Shown in pieces: positions 7,081 to 13,464 of a DNA stretch of 25,684 nucleotides. The position numbers were made by a program, and so were the translations under genes. The notes beneath the pieces are model-generated. The model was not told the DNA's origin, made no database searches, and was given only the letters and a program-made list of their open reading frames with translations. Numbering within the stretch: the stretch's first letter is position 1; every line of letters starts with the position of its first letter. The stretch is from a virus: positions 1 through 25,684 of the IMG/VR virus record IMGVR_UViG_3300020141_000812; one strand, written 5' to 3'.

Positions 7081-7415
7081 AATTTATTTAAATTTTTATC
7101 AAATAATCCAAGCATCCAATTCAATCTAAACTGACAATTAAAACGATCACCAATATAGGACAAATTAGTAAGAACATTTTCTTCGCTCTTGTAGCCGTAG
7201 GTATCCAATGGACTTCTGTAATCTCCTCCAAAATAATCAGTAGCGGCAAGCCATCTAGATTGTGCAGCAATCACTCCAGCATAAGGATGAATAATCTCTT
7301 TTGCTTTTTCTAAAGTTTTATCTTGACTATAAAAATTAGAAAACACATGCTTAGTCAAAAGCTTACAACGCGCTTCTGATTTCTTTTCGAGACGATTTTT
7401 AGTGCTATTCTTCAT
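7077..7415 (-). CDS. Hypothetical protein, 112 aa
   Basis: I do not recognise this protein. The first 30 residues are strongly basic (KNSTKNRLEKKSEARCKLLTKH). The rest contains YAGVIAAQSRWLAATDYFGGDYRSPLDTYGY, a conserved-looking block, and ends in a moderately hydrophobic stretch (NWMLGLFDKNL). Both ends overlap the neighbours by 4 nt (ATGA). The basic start would fit nucleic-acid contact, but this is a guess. Confidence 0.55.
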   Translation of the reverse strand: MKNSTKNRLEKKSEARCKLLTKHVFSNFYSQDKTLEKAKEIIHPYAGVIAAQSRWLAATDYFGGDYRSPLDTYGYKSEENVLTNLSYIGDRFNCQFRLNWMLGLFDKNLNKL

Positions 7416-7795
7416 GGATACATTTTACTGTGTTTGTCGGCATTGTCAAGAAACTCTTTGGTCTTTTTGTTTCGAAACGCAACCATCTCTTTAAATTTTT
7501 GTAGTTGTTCTGCGGGTGGTTGTAGTTCTTCCCATGACGGAGGAAGTGCTTCGGCTAATGAATATGCAGCTTCTCTCCAGCCATCACGTTCGCGTTCCAG
7601 TTTCTCATTCTCCGCAGCAAGTTTAAAATACTCATCGTTAGCTGTTTTGTGCGAAATATCCATAATGCTAATGTGCTTTTTTAGGATATCCCGCTCGCGT
7701 TCCAGTTTGCGGGCGAAGTCTGCTTCAACGACCCGATCTGGATCGCACATTGCGTCGAAATATTCCATTGCGTCTGTCTCGGGTGTGTCAGTCAT
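7412..7795 (-). CDS. Coiled-coil phage protein with TDTPETD N-terminus, 127 aa
   Basis: The protein starts MTDTPETDAMEYF and continues with DFARKLERERDILKKH and AAENEKLERERDGWREAAYSLAEAL, long predicted coiled coils. I know this TDTPETD---ARKLERERD layout from many phage and prophage proteins of unknown function. The start at 7795 is preferred over 7813 because it places the TDTPETD motif at the N-terminus, as in the next gene upstream (MSDTPETD). The start then overlaps the upstream stop by 8 nt. Probably structural or a scaffold for other proteins; not established. Confidence 0.6.
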   Translation of the reverse strand: MTDTPETDAMEYFDAMCDPDRVVEADFARKLERERDILKKHISIMDISHKTANDEYFKLAAENEKLERERDGWREAAYSLAEALPPSWEELQPPAEQLQKFKEMVAFRNKKTKEFLDNADKHSKMYP

Positions 7796-7988
7796 TGTAT
7801 CCGATGATTCCATTTTCTTGTAGTAGTGTAGTTAATTCCCAGACCTTCTCACGAAGTTCGTTACGCTCACGTTCCAACCTCTTCGCGGTATGAACAAACA
7901 CATACTCAACCATAACGTGCCGAGCGGACGGAACGTCCCACGCCTGAAACGTTCTGACGGATTTATCTGTTTCTGGTGTGTCGCTCAT
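7788..7988 (-). CDS. TDTPETD-type coiled-coil protein, 66 aa
   Basis: The protein begins MSDTPETDKSVRTF and has AKRLERERNELREKVWEL, so it shares both the N-terminal tag and the coiled-coil onset with the next gene downstream (MTDTPETDA and FARKLERERD). The two are probably distant duplicates, or two members of one modular family. The middle part (QAWDVPSARHVMVEYVFVHT) is distinct. Function unknown. It starts 7 nt after the upstream coiled-coil gene's stop. Confidence 0.6.
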   Translation of the reverse strand: MSDTPETDKSVRTFQAWDVPSARHVMVEYVFVHTAKRLERERNELREKVWELTTLLQENGIIGYND

Positions 7989-7995
7989 AATTTAT

Positions 7996-8274
7996 TTACC
8001 AATATTGTTGATCATTACGAAACTCATCATTAGAAATATGTTTAAGTTCTTTTTCGAGTTTATCGAGTTTGTCTCTTAGTATATGATTGTCAAAAGCAAA
8101 TCGAGCGTTTGCTTCACGAAGGTTAGCTAGATCTGCTGGCAGACATACCATGTCTTTATGCTCTATAAGTCTATCAGCATAATCGTTTGCTTCTTGTAGT
8201 TCAATCTTTAGCTTTTCGTTTTCGGCTACAAGTTCTTCAAAACGATCAAGTATTGTTTCTGAGGTCGATTTCAT
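7996..8274 (-). CDS. Coiled-coil protein, 92 aa
   Basis: Almost the whole protein is heptad-like helix (DRFEELVAENEKLKIELQEAND, then ANLREANARFAFDNHILRDK and LDKLEKELKH). It shares the AENEKL element with the 7412-7795 product, so the three consecutive genes 7412-8274 may be related coiled-coil proteins able to pair with each other. No catalytic motif is present. The ATG follows the upstream stop by 3 nt (TAAAATATG). Confidence 0.55.
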   Translation of the reverse strand: MKSTSETILDRFEELVAENEKLKIELQEANDYADRLIEHKDMVCLPADLANLREANARFAFDNHILRDKLDKLEKELKHISNDEFRNDQQYW

Positions 8275-8277
8275 ATT

Positions 8278-8478
8278 TTAATTGCCGTCTTCTGGTCCTG
8301 TACAAAAGAGTGTATCGATTTTTGACAGATTAGCAAGGATTACTTCTTGATTCATACTAATATTTCTGGCAATGAAGATCTGATGACAAATATGCTTAAG
8401 CAATACAAGTTGCTCTTCTTGGGTATAGTTATGAATTTGCGTTAGTATTCCAGTTGGTAAGCGGGTGTGCTTTTTCAT
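8278..8478 (-). CDS. Hypothetical protein, 66 aa
   Basis: I do not recognise this protein. It is helical and mixed in charge (TRLPTGILTQIHNYTQEEQLVLLKHICHQIF, then NQEVILANLSKIDTLF). The start at 8478 is supported by a promoter-like element ending 2 nt before the ATG (TATAATAAG with an AAAACT variant of the upstream half). No membrane segment or metal site is evident. Confidence 0.5.
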   Translation of the reverse strand: MKKHTRLPTGILTQIHNYTQEEQLVLLKHICHQIFIARNISMNQEVILANLSKIDTLFCTGPEDGN

Positions 8479-8480
8479 GT

Positions 8481-8501
8481 CTTATTATATTATAGTTTTT
8501 T
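8481..8501 (-). promoter_or_regulatory. Promoter-like element, class A (variant)
   Basis: On the minus strand: AAAACT, 4 nt (ATAA), TATAATAAG, 2 nt, then the ATG of the 8278-8478 gene, in a noncoding stretch. Confidence 0.5.
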
Positions 8502-8507
8502 ATTTAA

Positions 8508-8699
8508 TTATTGGTAATTGCTTAACCAATGAAAATCATAATTGCGATCATTTTTAATTACAGTAAATTCTGTACACCCACCCTCAACCCAACTTAATAT
8601 AGTCCTTTGAATATAATACAATGTTTCATCAAAATGCCCTTCACTGAGTTTACCATTTTCGTCTCTAAACTCAATAATAGTTGATGTGTTTAGGTCCAT
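8508..8699 (-). CDS. Hypothetical acidic protein, 63 aa
   Basis: I do not recognise this protein. It reads as a small alpha-beta protein (STIIEFRDENGKLSEGHFDETLYYIQRTI, then GCTEFTVIKNDRNYDFHWL). The start at 8699 is fixed by an exact GGAACT, 4 nt, TATAATAAG element 2 nt upstream. A noncoding stretch of 29 nt after its stop carries the element for the next gene. Confidence 0.5.
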   Translation of the reverse strand: MDLNTSTIIEFRDENGKLSEGHFDETLYYIQRTILSWVEGGCTEFTVIKNDRNYDFHWLSNYQ

Positions 8700-8701
8700 A
8701 A

Positions 8702-8722
8702 CTTATTATATTAGAGTTCCTT
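8702..8722 (-). promoter_or_regulatory. Promoter-like element, class A
   Basis: On the minus strand: GGAACT, 4 nt (CTAA), TATAATAAG, 2 nt, then the ATG of the 8508-8699 gene. The GGAACT part also encodes the KEL end of the upstream protein. Confidence 0.6.
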
Positions 8723-8986
8723 TTTGCCTTCCCAATCGAAGCTCCACATACTGAAAAATGGTAGATCACGCTCGGTATCATAAGCCTCGATCTCTTCTAG
8801 CCAAACGTATGTCGAAGAGGAATTAAGTTGAGTCCTACGCACGGTATATTCTTGTCCAATGCCAAGATACTTTTGATCGGTTATTACATTGGTATGCCAT
8901 GCGTGTTCACATGGTTGAGTAAACGTAACCTTTTGACCATCTTTCGGGAGTCCCATTCTTTCTTTATCTTTTTCAAATATACTCAT
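8711..8986 (-). CDS. Hypothetical protein, 91 aa
   Basis: The protein contains GQKVTFTQPCEHAWHTNV and GQEYTVRRTQLNSSSTYVWLEEIEAY, then FFSMWSFDWEG. The alternation of Y-T-V, S-T-Y-V-W-L-E-E and F-x-x-x-x-F suggests a small beta-barrel of the kind seen in phage accessory proteins, but no family is certain. Its last codons (KKEL) are written by the promoter-like element of the downstream gene. Start and upstream stop overlap as ATGA. Confidence 0.55.
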   Translation of the reverse strand: MSIFEKDKERMGLPKDGQKVTFTQPCEHAWHTNVITDQKYLGIGQEYTVRRTQLNSSSTYVWLEEIEAYDTERDLPFFSMWSFDWEGKKEL

Positions 8987-9378
8987 AATTTTTCTAATAG
9001 TTCGGGGGTTTCAAATATATTTCCAATAACTTCAATATCATCTTCACCCCAAATTCCCCGAATATCATTTTTATTAATCCATGTTAAAAAACACCCTTCA
9101 TCAAAAATCACTTTGCCAACAAAGTTTTCATTTTCGTATTGGTCAGATGTCGCTTTTACGATATCACCTTCATAAATCTCAATACCATTCTTATCTTTTA
9201 ATCCAGTGTATTGTTGAGCTACAATGCAAGTGTTTGAGAATTCAACAGGATCATCAAATGCCATCATTTCATAATCATAACTAACAAGTTTGCCTTCTCC
9301 ATCAACTGCATACTTTGATGCGGGTTGAAAACGACGGGCTATTTTATTCCAGAATTTAAATTTTATTTCTCTGCTCAT
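8983..9378 (-). CDS. YopX family protein
   Basis: The 131-residue protein matches the YopX pattern: REIKFKFWNK at the N-terminus, VAQQYTGLKDKNGIEIYEGDIVKA (72-95) in the centre, then VIFDEGCFLTW and DIEVIGNIFETPELL at the end. YopX-like proteins are common in phages and prophages of many bacteria. The fold is beta-rich and the role is not established. The length is typical. The end overlaps the next gene as ATGA, which suggests coupled translation. Confidence 0.85.
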   Translation of the reverse strand: MSREIKFKFWNKIARRFQPASKYAVDGEGKLVSYDYEMMAFDDPVEFSNTCIVAQQYTGLKDKNGIEIYEGDIVKATSDQYENENFVGKVIFDEGCFLTWINKNDIRGIWGEDDIEVIGNIFETPELLEKL

Positions 9379-9383
9379 AATAT

Positions 9384-9596
9384 TTAATGAATATAAATTG
9401 CTTCACAATCAAACGGATCATCATCACGATCAGTAACTTCATGCTTACCATAATACCATTCAGTATACACATTAAGTTTAATCTTAACGTCAGCTGCATA
9501 TTCCGCCTCATTGACTCCTCCTTCATAACCAGAAACAATAACCATCATTTCTGGATCATAGGCACTTAGTTTTTCAATTAGTTGTTTAACGTTCAT
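9384..9596 (-). CDS. Conserved small phage protein (NVKQLIEKLSAYDPE type), 70 aa
   Basis: The N-terminus MNVKQLIEKLSAYDPEMMVIVSG followed by YEGGVNEAE is a familiar layout of short phage proteins: V-K-x-L-I-x-x-L, then D-P-E-x-x-V, then G-Y-E-G-G. Function is not known. The start at 9596 is chosen instead of 9641 because it overlaps the upstream stop as ATGA and puts the conserved motif at the N-terminus. The C-terminal part is acidic (VTDRDDDPFDCEAIYI). Confidence 0.65.
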   Translation of the reverse strand: MNVKQLIEKLSAYDPEMMVIVSGYEGGVNEAEYAADVKIKLNVYTEWYYGKHEVTDRDDDPFDCEAIYIH

Positions 9597-10177
9597 GACC
9601 ACAAATATTGATGATATTTTACAATAGTATTCATTGCCCACAAGTCCTTTTCTTCGATTAGTTTTTCAAGACGATTTGTTTCGGCATATGCTTCTGCGTA
9701 TGGCATTCCATAAACATCATCACAACTTCTCATTGTTCTATTGCCGTCTTCATTTTTAGTAAATAAATCTTTTGTGGGAGACAGTGGAATTGGATAAGAG
9801 TTGTCGTGTGCTGCTTCAAGCTCTGAACGCTCAGTCTTAACATAGTTATAAACTGCACGAAGAAGAGCGCTTCTTGTTTTGATTGTATCAATATATTCTT
9901 GCGACACATACCCTGCTTTAAGATCCTCGCCCCAATCAATTTCATCCTGCAAGCCTTTCTCATCTTCAACGTAATGAATAAGGCAAGTAAACAGCAGATC
10001 GGGAATGAGCGTTGTCTTATCACACCATGTATTTGGAATGGTTTTAGTCAACCACTTTTGCCGTGGATTAAACCATGCAGAAATTTGATATTTCAAATCC
10101 CACCAGAAATAACTATTAAGTAACAAAGATGGATGTTTAAAAATTCTTAGCGGATTGGTTTTATATGTATTAATCAT
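9593..10177 (-). CDS. Conserved hypothetical phage protein, 194 aa
   Basis: The N-terminal third is Trp- and Tyr-rich (YFWWDLKYQISAWFNPRQKWLTKTIP), with NTWCDKTTLIPDLLFTCLIHYVEDE following. I have seen the segment FNPRQKWLTK-IP--W-DK in other phage genomes as an uncharacterised conserved protein. The C-terminal half is helical and charged (YNYVKTERSELEAAHDN, NRLEKLIEEKDLWAMN). No catalytic residues stand out. The start overlaps the upstream stop (TAATG) and the end overlaps the next start (ATGA), so it belongs to a coupled group. Confidence 0.65.
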   Translation of the reverse strand: MINTYKTNPLRIFKHPSLLLNSYFWWDLKYQISAWFNPRQKWLTKTIPNTWCDKTTLIPDLLFTCLIHYVEDEKGLQDEIDWGEDLKAGYVSQEYIDTIKTRSALLRAVYNYVKTERSELEAAHDNSYPIPLSPTKDLFTKNEDGNRTMRSCDDVYGMPYAEAYAETNRLEKLIEEKDLWAMNTIVKYHQYLWS

Positions 10178-10482
10178 TAGTATTCTTCTTTGTATAGTTC
10201 GTGTATATTATGTCTTAGCATACGATGAGATGCAAGTAAAAAATTAATTGGGTCTTGAACTCCAATATTTCCATTGGAGCATTCTTCTACGATGTATTGA
10301 GTGACAGCTTCTTCTAGTAAAGTCAGTCTATTCGCTTCGTTTACATATCGAGTAATTTTATCTGGCAATGCTGCATACGACAAATCTTCACCAGCGATTG
10401 GCACTCGTTCATAGATATCAAACAATAGTTGCTTTGCTTCTTGATCAGTGAGTTCGGACACAAATTGAATTGTAGGTTTCAT
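10177..10482 (-). CDS. Hypothetical protein, 101 aa
   Basis: I do not recognise this protein. It is acidic and helical (LTDQEAKQLLFDIYERV, RLTLLEEAVTQYIVEECSNG, RMLRHNIHELYKEEY), with no metal site or membrane segment. It starts in a TAATG overlap with a tiny membrane protein gene and ends in a TAATG overlap with the next gene. Confidence 0.55.
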   Translation of the reverse strand: MKPTIQFVSELTDQEAKQLLFDIYERVPIAGEDLSYAALPDKITRYVNEANRLTLLEEAVTQYIVEECSNGNIGVQDPINFLLASHRMLRHNIHELYKEEY

Positions 10483-10580
10483 TATTCGTCAAAGTATCTA
10501 ATTGAATTATAGGTAAACCAAATACATGCGATTAAACAAAATATAGCAAGAATAATTTCAAAGTTGTTAATGTTAATCAT
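10482..10580 (-). CDS. Tiny membrane protein, 32 aa
   Basis: A short frame encodes MININNFEIILAIFCLIAC and ends IRYFDE. Residues 7-24 form one hydrophobic segment, followed by a short charged tail. It fills what would otherwise be the only gap in this part of the array, abuts the upstream stop directly (TAAATG) and overlaps the downstream start by one base (TAATG). That tiling is the main reason to believe it is translated. Function is unknown. Confidence 0.5.
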   Translation of the reverse strand: MININNFEIILAIFCLIACIWFTYNSIRYFDE

Positions 10581-10781
10581 TTAGCCCATACTTTCCATAG
10601 TTTCATTTCTTGTTTTTTTAATGTCAGCTAAGACGTTTTCTGCTCGTTGCTGTAAAGCCTCACGGCAATAGTTGTATGTACCATCTGGACGAGGACCAGT
10701 TGCTACTAAACGAACGAAACTATGAAGCTTTTCATATTCAATAAGGTCGTTGATTTCCATAGGTAATAAACTGTCTTTCAT
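10581..10781 (-). CDS. Hypothetical protein, 66 aa
   Basis: The protein contains LLPMEINDLIEYEKLHSFVRLVATGPRPDG followed by YNYCREALQQRAENVLADI. The G-P-x-P-D-G-T-Y-N-Y-C-R-E-A-L-x-x-x-A pattern suggests a helical conserved accessory protein of phages, not one with a known role. The start at 10781 is fixed by an exact promoter-like element 3 nt upstream, and the 45 nt before it are noncoding. Confidence 0.6.
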   Translation of the reverse strand: MKDSLLPMEINDLIEYEKLHSFVRLVATGPRPDGTYNYCREALQQRAENVLADIKKTRNETMESMG

Positions 10782-10784
10782 ATG

Positions 10785-10805
10785 ATTATTATACCAAAGT
10801 TCCTT
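10785..10805 (-). promoter_or_regulatory. Promoter-like element, class A
   Basis: On the minus strand: GGAACT, 4 nt (TTGG), TATAATAAT, 3 nt, then the ATG of the 10581-10781 gene. The element is in noncoding DNA, so it is not explained by protein sequence. Confidence 0.65.
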
Positions 10806-10826
10806 CGGAAAGTAAATAAGAAAAAG

Positions 10827-11105
10827 TCAAATATTCCATGTAGTTTCGGTCACAGAATCGCCGCATGTCTCACAGTAACCATCCTCAGTTTCGCACTCAT
10901 CATATTGAAAGCAACCAATCAAATCATCGATGCTCACCGAATTACTCTTTAATTCTTCCTTGAATTTCTCGCAGAGATAATCCACAAACTCATTGATCTG
11001 AGACTCATTCATTGGTTCATATTCTCCGTAAACGTTTTGACCGTTTACGGTAGTACCAAACGATCTACATCCTTCGCTCTTAACAATTTTGTATTTTGTT
11101 TTCAT
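10827..11105 (-). CDS. Hypothetical acidic protein with C-terminal cysteines, 92 aa
   Basis: The protein starts MKTKYKIVKSEGCRSFGTT and has NEFVDYLCEKFKEELK. The acidic C-terminal part, CFQYDECETEDGYCETCGDS, holds four closely spaced cysteines (C-x5-C-x6-C-x2-C) that could hold a metal ion. I do not recognise a family. The start overlaps the HAD gene stop as ATGA, so it belongs to the 12380-10827 coupled group. Confidence 0.55.
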   Translation of the reverse strand: MKTKYKIVKSEGCRSFGTTVNGQNVYGEYEPMNESQINEFVDYLCEKFKEELKSNSVSIDDLIGCFQYDECETEDGYCETCGDSVTETTWNI

Positions 11106-11620
11106 AGCCTGTCTTTAAGGAATTTCTTTATATTTTCAAAGAAATCTTCATCGTTTAGATTATTGCCAAAATACTCTGGGGTCTGATGGTAATTTTTTGT
11201 GACGATGCCCATCATATCCATTTTATAGTCGTTGTAGCGAGGCGGAAGGTTATCAATAAGCACGTTGTCCTTATCTGCAATAGGCAGCTTCATCATTCCC
11301 TCACCTCTATTCCCAAAGTGAGTTTTATGTTGCTGAATGTCTTCGCGTGTAAAAATATGAGCATAGTCTAAACCAAACTCACCAAGCCGATTTAGCGCTT
11401 CAGCATATTTACGTGTGGCAGTGGTAAGAATATAAACGTTTTCTTTACCAACTAGGTCATTATAATAAGCGAAGAGTTTTTTTGCGCAGGGACGAATGAG
11501 TGTTCTGTATATGTGCAAGTCTTCGCTTAAAGTAAATTTAACATGAGTTTGATTCGGGTCATTATTTACTGTCGTATGCAAGATGCACTCATCAAGGTCT
11601 TGAAATATTCTTTTTATCAT
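11102..11620 (-). CDS. HAD-like phosphatase, NIF/FCP-like
   Basis: The 172-residue protein shows the HAD order: IFQDLDECIL (5-14) with D8 as nucleophile and D10 as acid/base, VYILTTATRKYAEALNRL (62-79) as motif II, and DNVLIDNLPPRYN (118-130) as motif IV with D123. The long cap-less layout and D-L-D-E resemble the NLI-interacting-factor-like branch of phage and viral HAD proteins. It would remove a phosphate from a small molecule, nucleic acid end or protein. A promoter-like element ends 2 nt before its start, inside the end of the cREC gene. It is followed by a coupled Cys-rich small gene. Confidence 0.75.
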   Translation of the reverse strand: MIKRIFQDLDECILHTTVNNDPNQTHVKFTLSEDLHIYRTLIRPCAKKLFAYYNDLVGKENVYILTTATRKYAEALNRLGEFGLDYAHIFTREDIQQHKTHFGNRGEGMMKLPIADKDNVLIDNLPPRYNDYKMDMMGIVTKNYHQTPEYFGNNLNDEDFFENIKKFLKDRL

Positions 11621-11622
11621 AT

Positions 11623-11643
11623 CTTATATTAATACAGTTCCTT
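11623..11643 (-). promoter_or_regulatory. Promoter-like element, class A
   Basis: On the minus strand: GGAACT, 4 nt (GTAT), TAATATAAG, 2 nt, then the ATG of the HAD phosphatase gene. It overlaps the KELY end of the cREC protein. Confidence 0.55.
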
Positions 11644-12042
11644 TAATACCTCAGCAATATTCTGACCACCCCACTTATTTGCTGAATGTACAAATGTTTT
11701 GATTTGCTTAGGTTTGCCCTGCTTTTTCCATTCCTGTACTAGATATTCCGCACAATGTTTGCCAGTTTTTTCTTTGAGATTACCATATTCAACTATACCA
11801 ATATCTTGAGTTACCTTAAAGTAATGCATAATATGCTCTTCAGCTAGATCATGATCAAATGAAACAACGTCTGGCAATCCAAGATGCTCAAGACATTCTA
11901 CAAACTCATTATAGGTTCTCATAATCACCCAATCATCTTGATGAATGCCTGAGTGTTCTACTAAAGAAGTATTACCAGCTATACCATCAAGATGCAGGTA
12001 AGCATCATTTGGATTCCGCTGGTCATCGAGGAAGTAATTCAT
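11629..12042 (-). CDS. Cyclic-phosphate-processing receiver (cREC) domain protein
   Basis: The 137-residue protein begins NYFLDDQRNP (2-11), with acidic residues D6 and D7 then R9, continues with VVSFDHDLAEEH (59-70) and ends KTFVHSANKWGGQNIAEVLKELY. This L-D-D-x-R-x-P / F-D-H-D-L / H-S-A-N-x-x-G pattern is that of the cREC family, a receiver-like fold predicted, from comparative genomics rather than biochemistry, to act on cyclic phosphates at RNA ends. The start overlaps the thioredoxin gene stop as ATGA. The last codons (KEL) are written by the promoter-like element of the HAD gene. Confidence 0.75.
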   Translation of the reverse strand: MNYFLDDQRNPNDAYLHLDGIAGNTSLVEHSGIHQDDWVIMRTYNEFVECLEHLGLPDVVSFDHDLAEEHIMHYFKVTQDIGIVEYGNLKEKTGKHCAEYLVQEWKKQGKPKQIKTFVHSANKWGGQNIAEVLKELY

Positions 12043-12380
12043 GATTCAGTCCTAATACGATTAATGATATCGTCTGCACCTTGAATAACTTCCACAAGCT
12101 CATCACCTTTAAAGATAAGCAAGCGTGGCACAGTCTTAATATTATGCTGCCTGAAGAATTCTGATTCATCTTCCATCTGCTTAACCTCTACATTAAGACT
12201 CTCTGTATCAATTCTAGATTTAAGCATCTTACACGGACCACAGAATGAAGCAGAAGCTAAAATAAGCTTTGTCTTCTTCTTAAAGATATTATCCCAACCG
12301 TCACGATATGCCTGGTTAGGTGGCTCTGACTTAATAAATTTTCCAGTTACATCATTTTTTGCTATATTTCCTGTTGCCAT
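12039..12380 (-). CDS. Thioredoxin-like protein with phage-specific N-terminal tag
   Basis: Residues 36-110 have a thioredoxin fold pattern: a beta strand KLILASASF, the active-site CGPC (47-50) with K51, and TVPRLLIF (83-90) with the cis-proline P85. Thioredoxins reduce disulfides, for example in ribonucleotide reductase. The first 33 residues are an extra segment, TGKFIKSEPPNQAYRDGWDN, which I know as the end of small free-standing phage proteins (TG-x-I-K-S-x-x--AYRDGWD-IF). A fused module of unknown use is therefore likely. The 4-nt overlap with the cREC gene couples their translation. Confidence 0.8.
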   Translation of the reverse strand: MATGNIAKNDVTGKFIKSEPPNQAYRDGWDNIFKKKTKLILASASFCGPCKMLKSRIDTESLNVEVKQMEDESEFFRQHNIKTVPRLLIFKGDELVEVIQGADDIINRIRTES

Positions 12381-12382
12381 AA

Positions 12383-12604
12383 TTATTTAAAAATATTATT
12401 TCTTACCATAGTAGTGTACTCATCATTATCGTTTGTGTCACAGTTAAAGATATAATCATACAACCAATTATTATCAATACCAACCTCTTTAACAAGATTA
12501 GCATAAATGAGATCTTCTGCTTCACGAAGCTTACTAATTGCTTCTTTTGAAATTTCTACTCTCACACGTTCATCTTCATTTAATTTCTTCATACCAGATG
12601 TCAT
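12383..12604 (-). CDS. Hypothetical protein, 73 aa
   Basis: I do not recognise this protein. It opens with a charged helical region (KKLNEDERVRVEISKEAISKL), then an acidic C-terminal half (CDTNDNDEYTTMVRN). The start at 12604 (MTSGMKK) overlaps the upstream gene by 29 nt; an internal ATG at 12592 is an alternative. The AT-rich stretch before the first ATG resembles the other starts here. Confidence 0.5.
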   Translation of the reverse strand: MTSGMKKLNEDERVRVEISKEAISKLREAEDLIYANLVKEVGIDNNWLYDYIFNCDTNDNDEYTTMVRNNIFK

Positions 12605-13295
12605 ATTTTATTCTATATTCTTTGATTAAAATTCTTATATTACTCAGTGCGTGATCGAGATCAGTCTCGTCCATAATTGATTCAGCAAGTTTACACTCAC
12701 GATCAATATTGTCAACAAGTTTTTGTTCAACAGATGGATGTTTTTTACGACTCTCTTTAAAAGAAATTTCGTTCTCTTCTCTTCTCTTCTTATTTTGAGC
12801 TATACGCTCCTCAAATTCTTCATCAGAAAGTTTCTTTGGCTCCTTGTGCTCGATAAGAGTGATATCACCAATCAATTTACCATTTTTAAATAGTGAGGTA
12901 TATTCAATCCATCCATACTCAAAGCGTAAAAATATATTAGTGTCAAATGAAAGGCCTTCAGCATGATGTTCAGGGTGATTGTAACTCTCATAAAAGTTAA
13001 TAGCACCATCAAAGGCTTCTGGCTCCCACCACTCCTTGTCAGTTACAAAGCGCCCAATCGCGGCCAACTTATCACCGATGCTCGCATCTTCTGCGACAGC
13101 TTCTCCCTCCTCCCAGTGACCTTCAGTCTTTAGAACCCACATCTGACCAGCACCGTCAATCTTATAAGTTGACATTGCTTGATTTGGCGTGTCTTTAGTC
13201 TGAAAAGCTACCCCTTCCTTTCCCCAAGCATCAGCTACAGCTTGAGGCAACTCCGGTAAAGTTGTATCTACTTTAATATAATCGAACATACCCAT
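12576..13295 (-). CDS. Conserved phage protein (MGMFDYIKV type), 239 aa
   Basis: The N-terminus MGMFDYIKVDTTLPELP followed by FQTKDTPNQAMSTYKI is the hallmark of a widespread phage and bacterial family of unknown function, recognised from memory. The middle is Trp-rich (WEEGEAVAEDASIG, KEWWEPEAF). The C-terminal third is a charged helical region (EEFEERIAQNKKRREENE) that may form a coiled coil. The length is longer than usual for the core, mainly because of that tail. The start follows the small membrane protein gene's stop by 4 nt (TAAAATTATG). Confidence 0.7.
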   Translation of the reverse strand: MGMFDYIKVDTTLPELPQAVADAWGKEGVAFQTKDTPNQAMSTYKIDGAGQMWVLKTEGHWEEGEAVAEDASIGDKLAAIGRFVTDKEWWEPEAFDGAINFYESYNHPEHHAEGLSFDTNIFLRFEYGWIEYTSLFKNGKLIGDITLIEHKEPKKLSDEEFEERIAQNKKRREENEISFKESRKKHPSVEQKLVDNIDRECKLAESIMDETDLDHALSNIRILIKEYRIKYDIWYEEIK

Positions 13296-13299
13296 AATT

Positions 13300-13464
13300 T
13301 TATTTTGTTAGTGATTGTGCTGCAATTAATCCGAGGTTGGATACTGCATAACCTCCCCATACCACGGCCCATGCATAGTTTTGTTTGTAGAGGTGTGCAA
13401 TGCATACACCAGTATATAGTATGAATGCAAGAAATACAACTATATTTTCAAATGTTAATTGCAT
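13300..13464 (-). CDS. Small two-segment membrane protein, 54 aa
   Basis: A frame of 54 residues, MQLTFENIVVFLAFILYTGV ending in SLTK, fills the gap between two genes. It has hydrophobic segments at about 5-24 and 31-50 separated by HLYKQNYAW. It overlaps the upstream zinc-ribbon gene by 10 nt and ends 4 nt before the next start, the dense tiling expected of a real gene here. Function is unknown. It is one of the small membrane proteins of the array. Confidence 0.55.
   Translation of the reverse strand: MQLTFENIVVFLAFILYTGVCIAHLYKQNYAWAVVWGGYAVSNLGLIAAQSLTK

Noticed and set aside
7434-7823. Ser-rich open frame on the plus strand
   Set aside because: It is antisense to the coiled-coil gene at 7412-7795; the Ser-rich sequence mirrors the Glu/Arg codons of that gene.
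8702-8722. AAGGAAC as a Shine-Dalgarno sequence
   Set aside because: It lies about 15-20 nt from the ATG, too far for ribosome pairing, and its fixed distance is to TATAAT rather than to the start codon.
9730-10023. Second long open frame inside 9593-10177
   Set aside because: It lies fully inside a better-supported gene, has no junction with neighbours and no recognisable motif.
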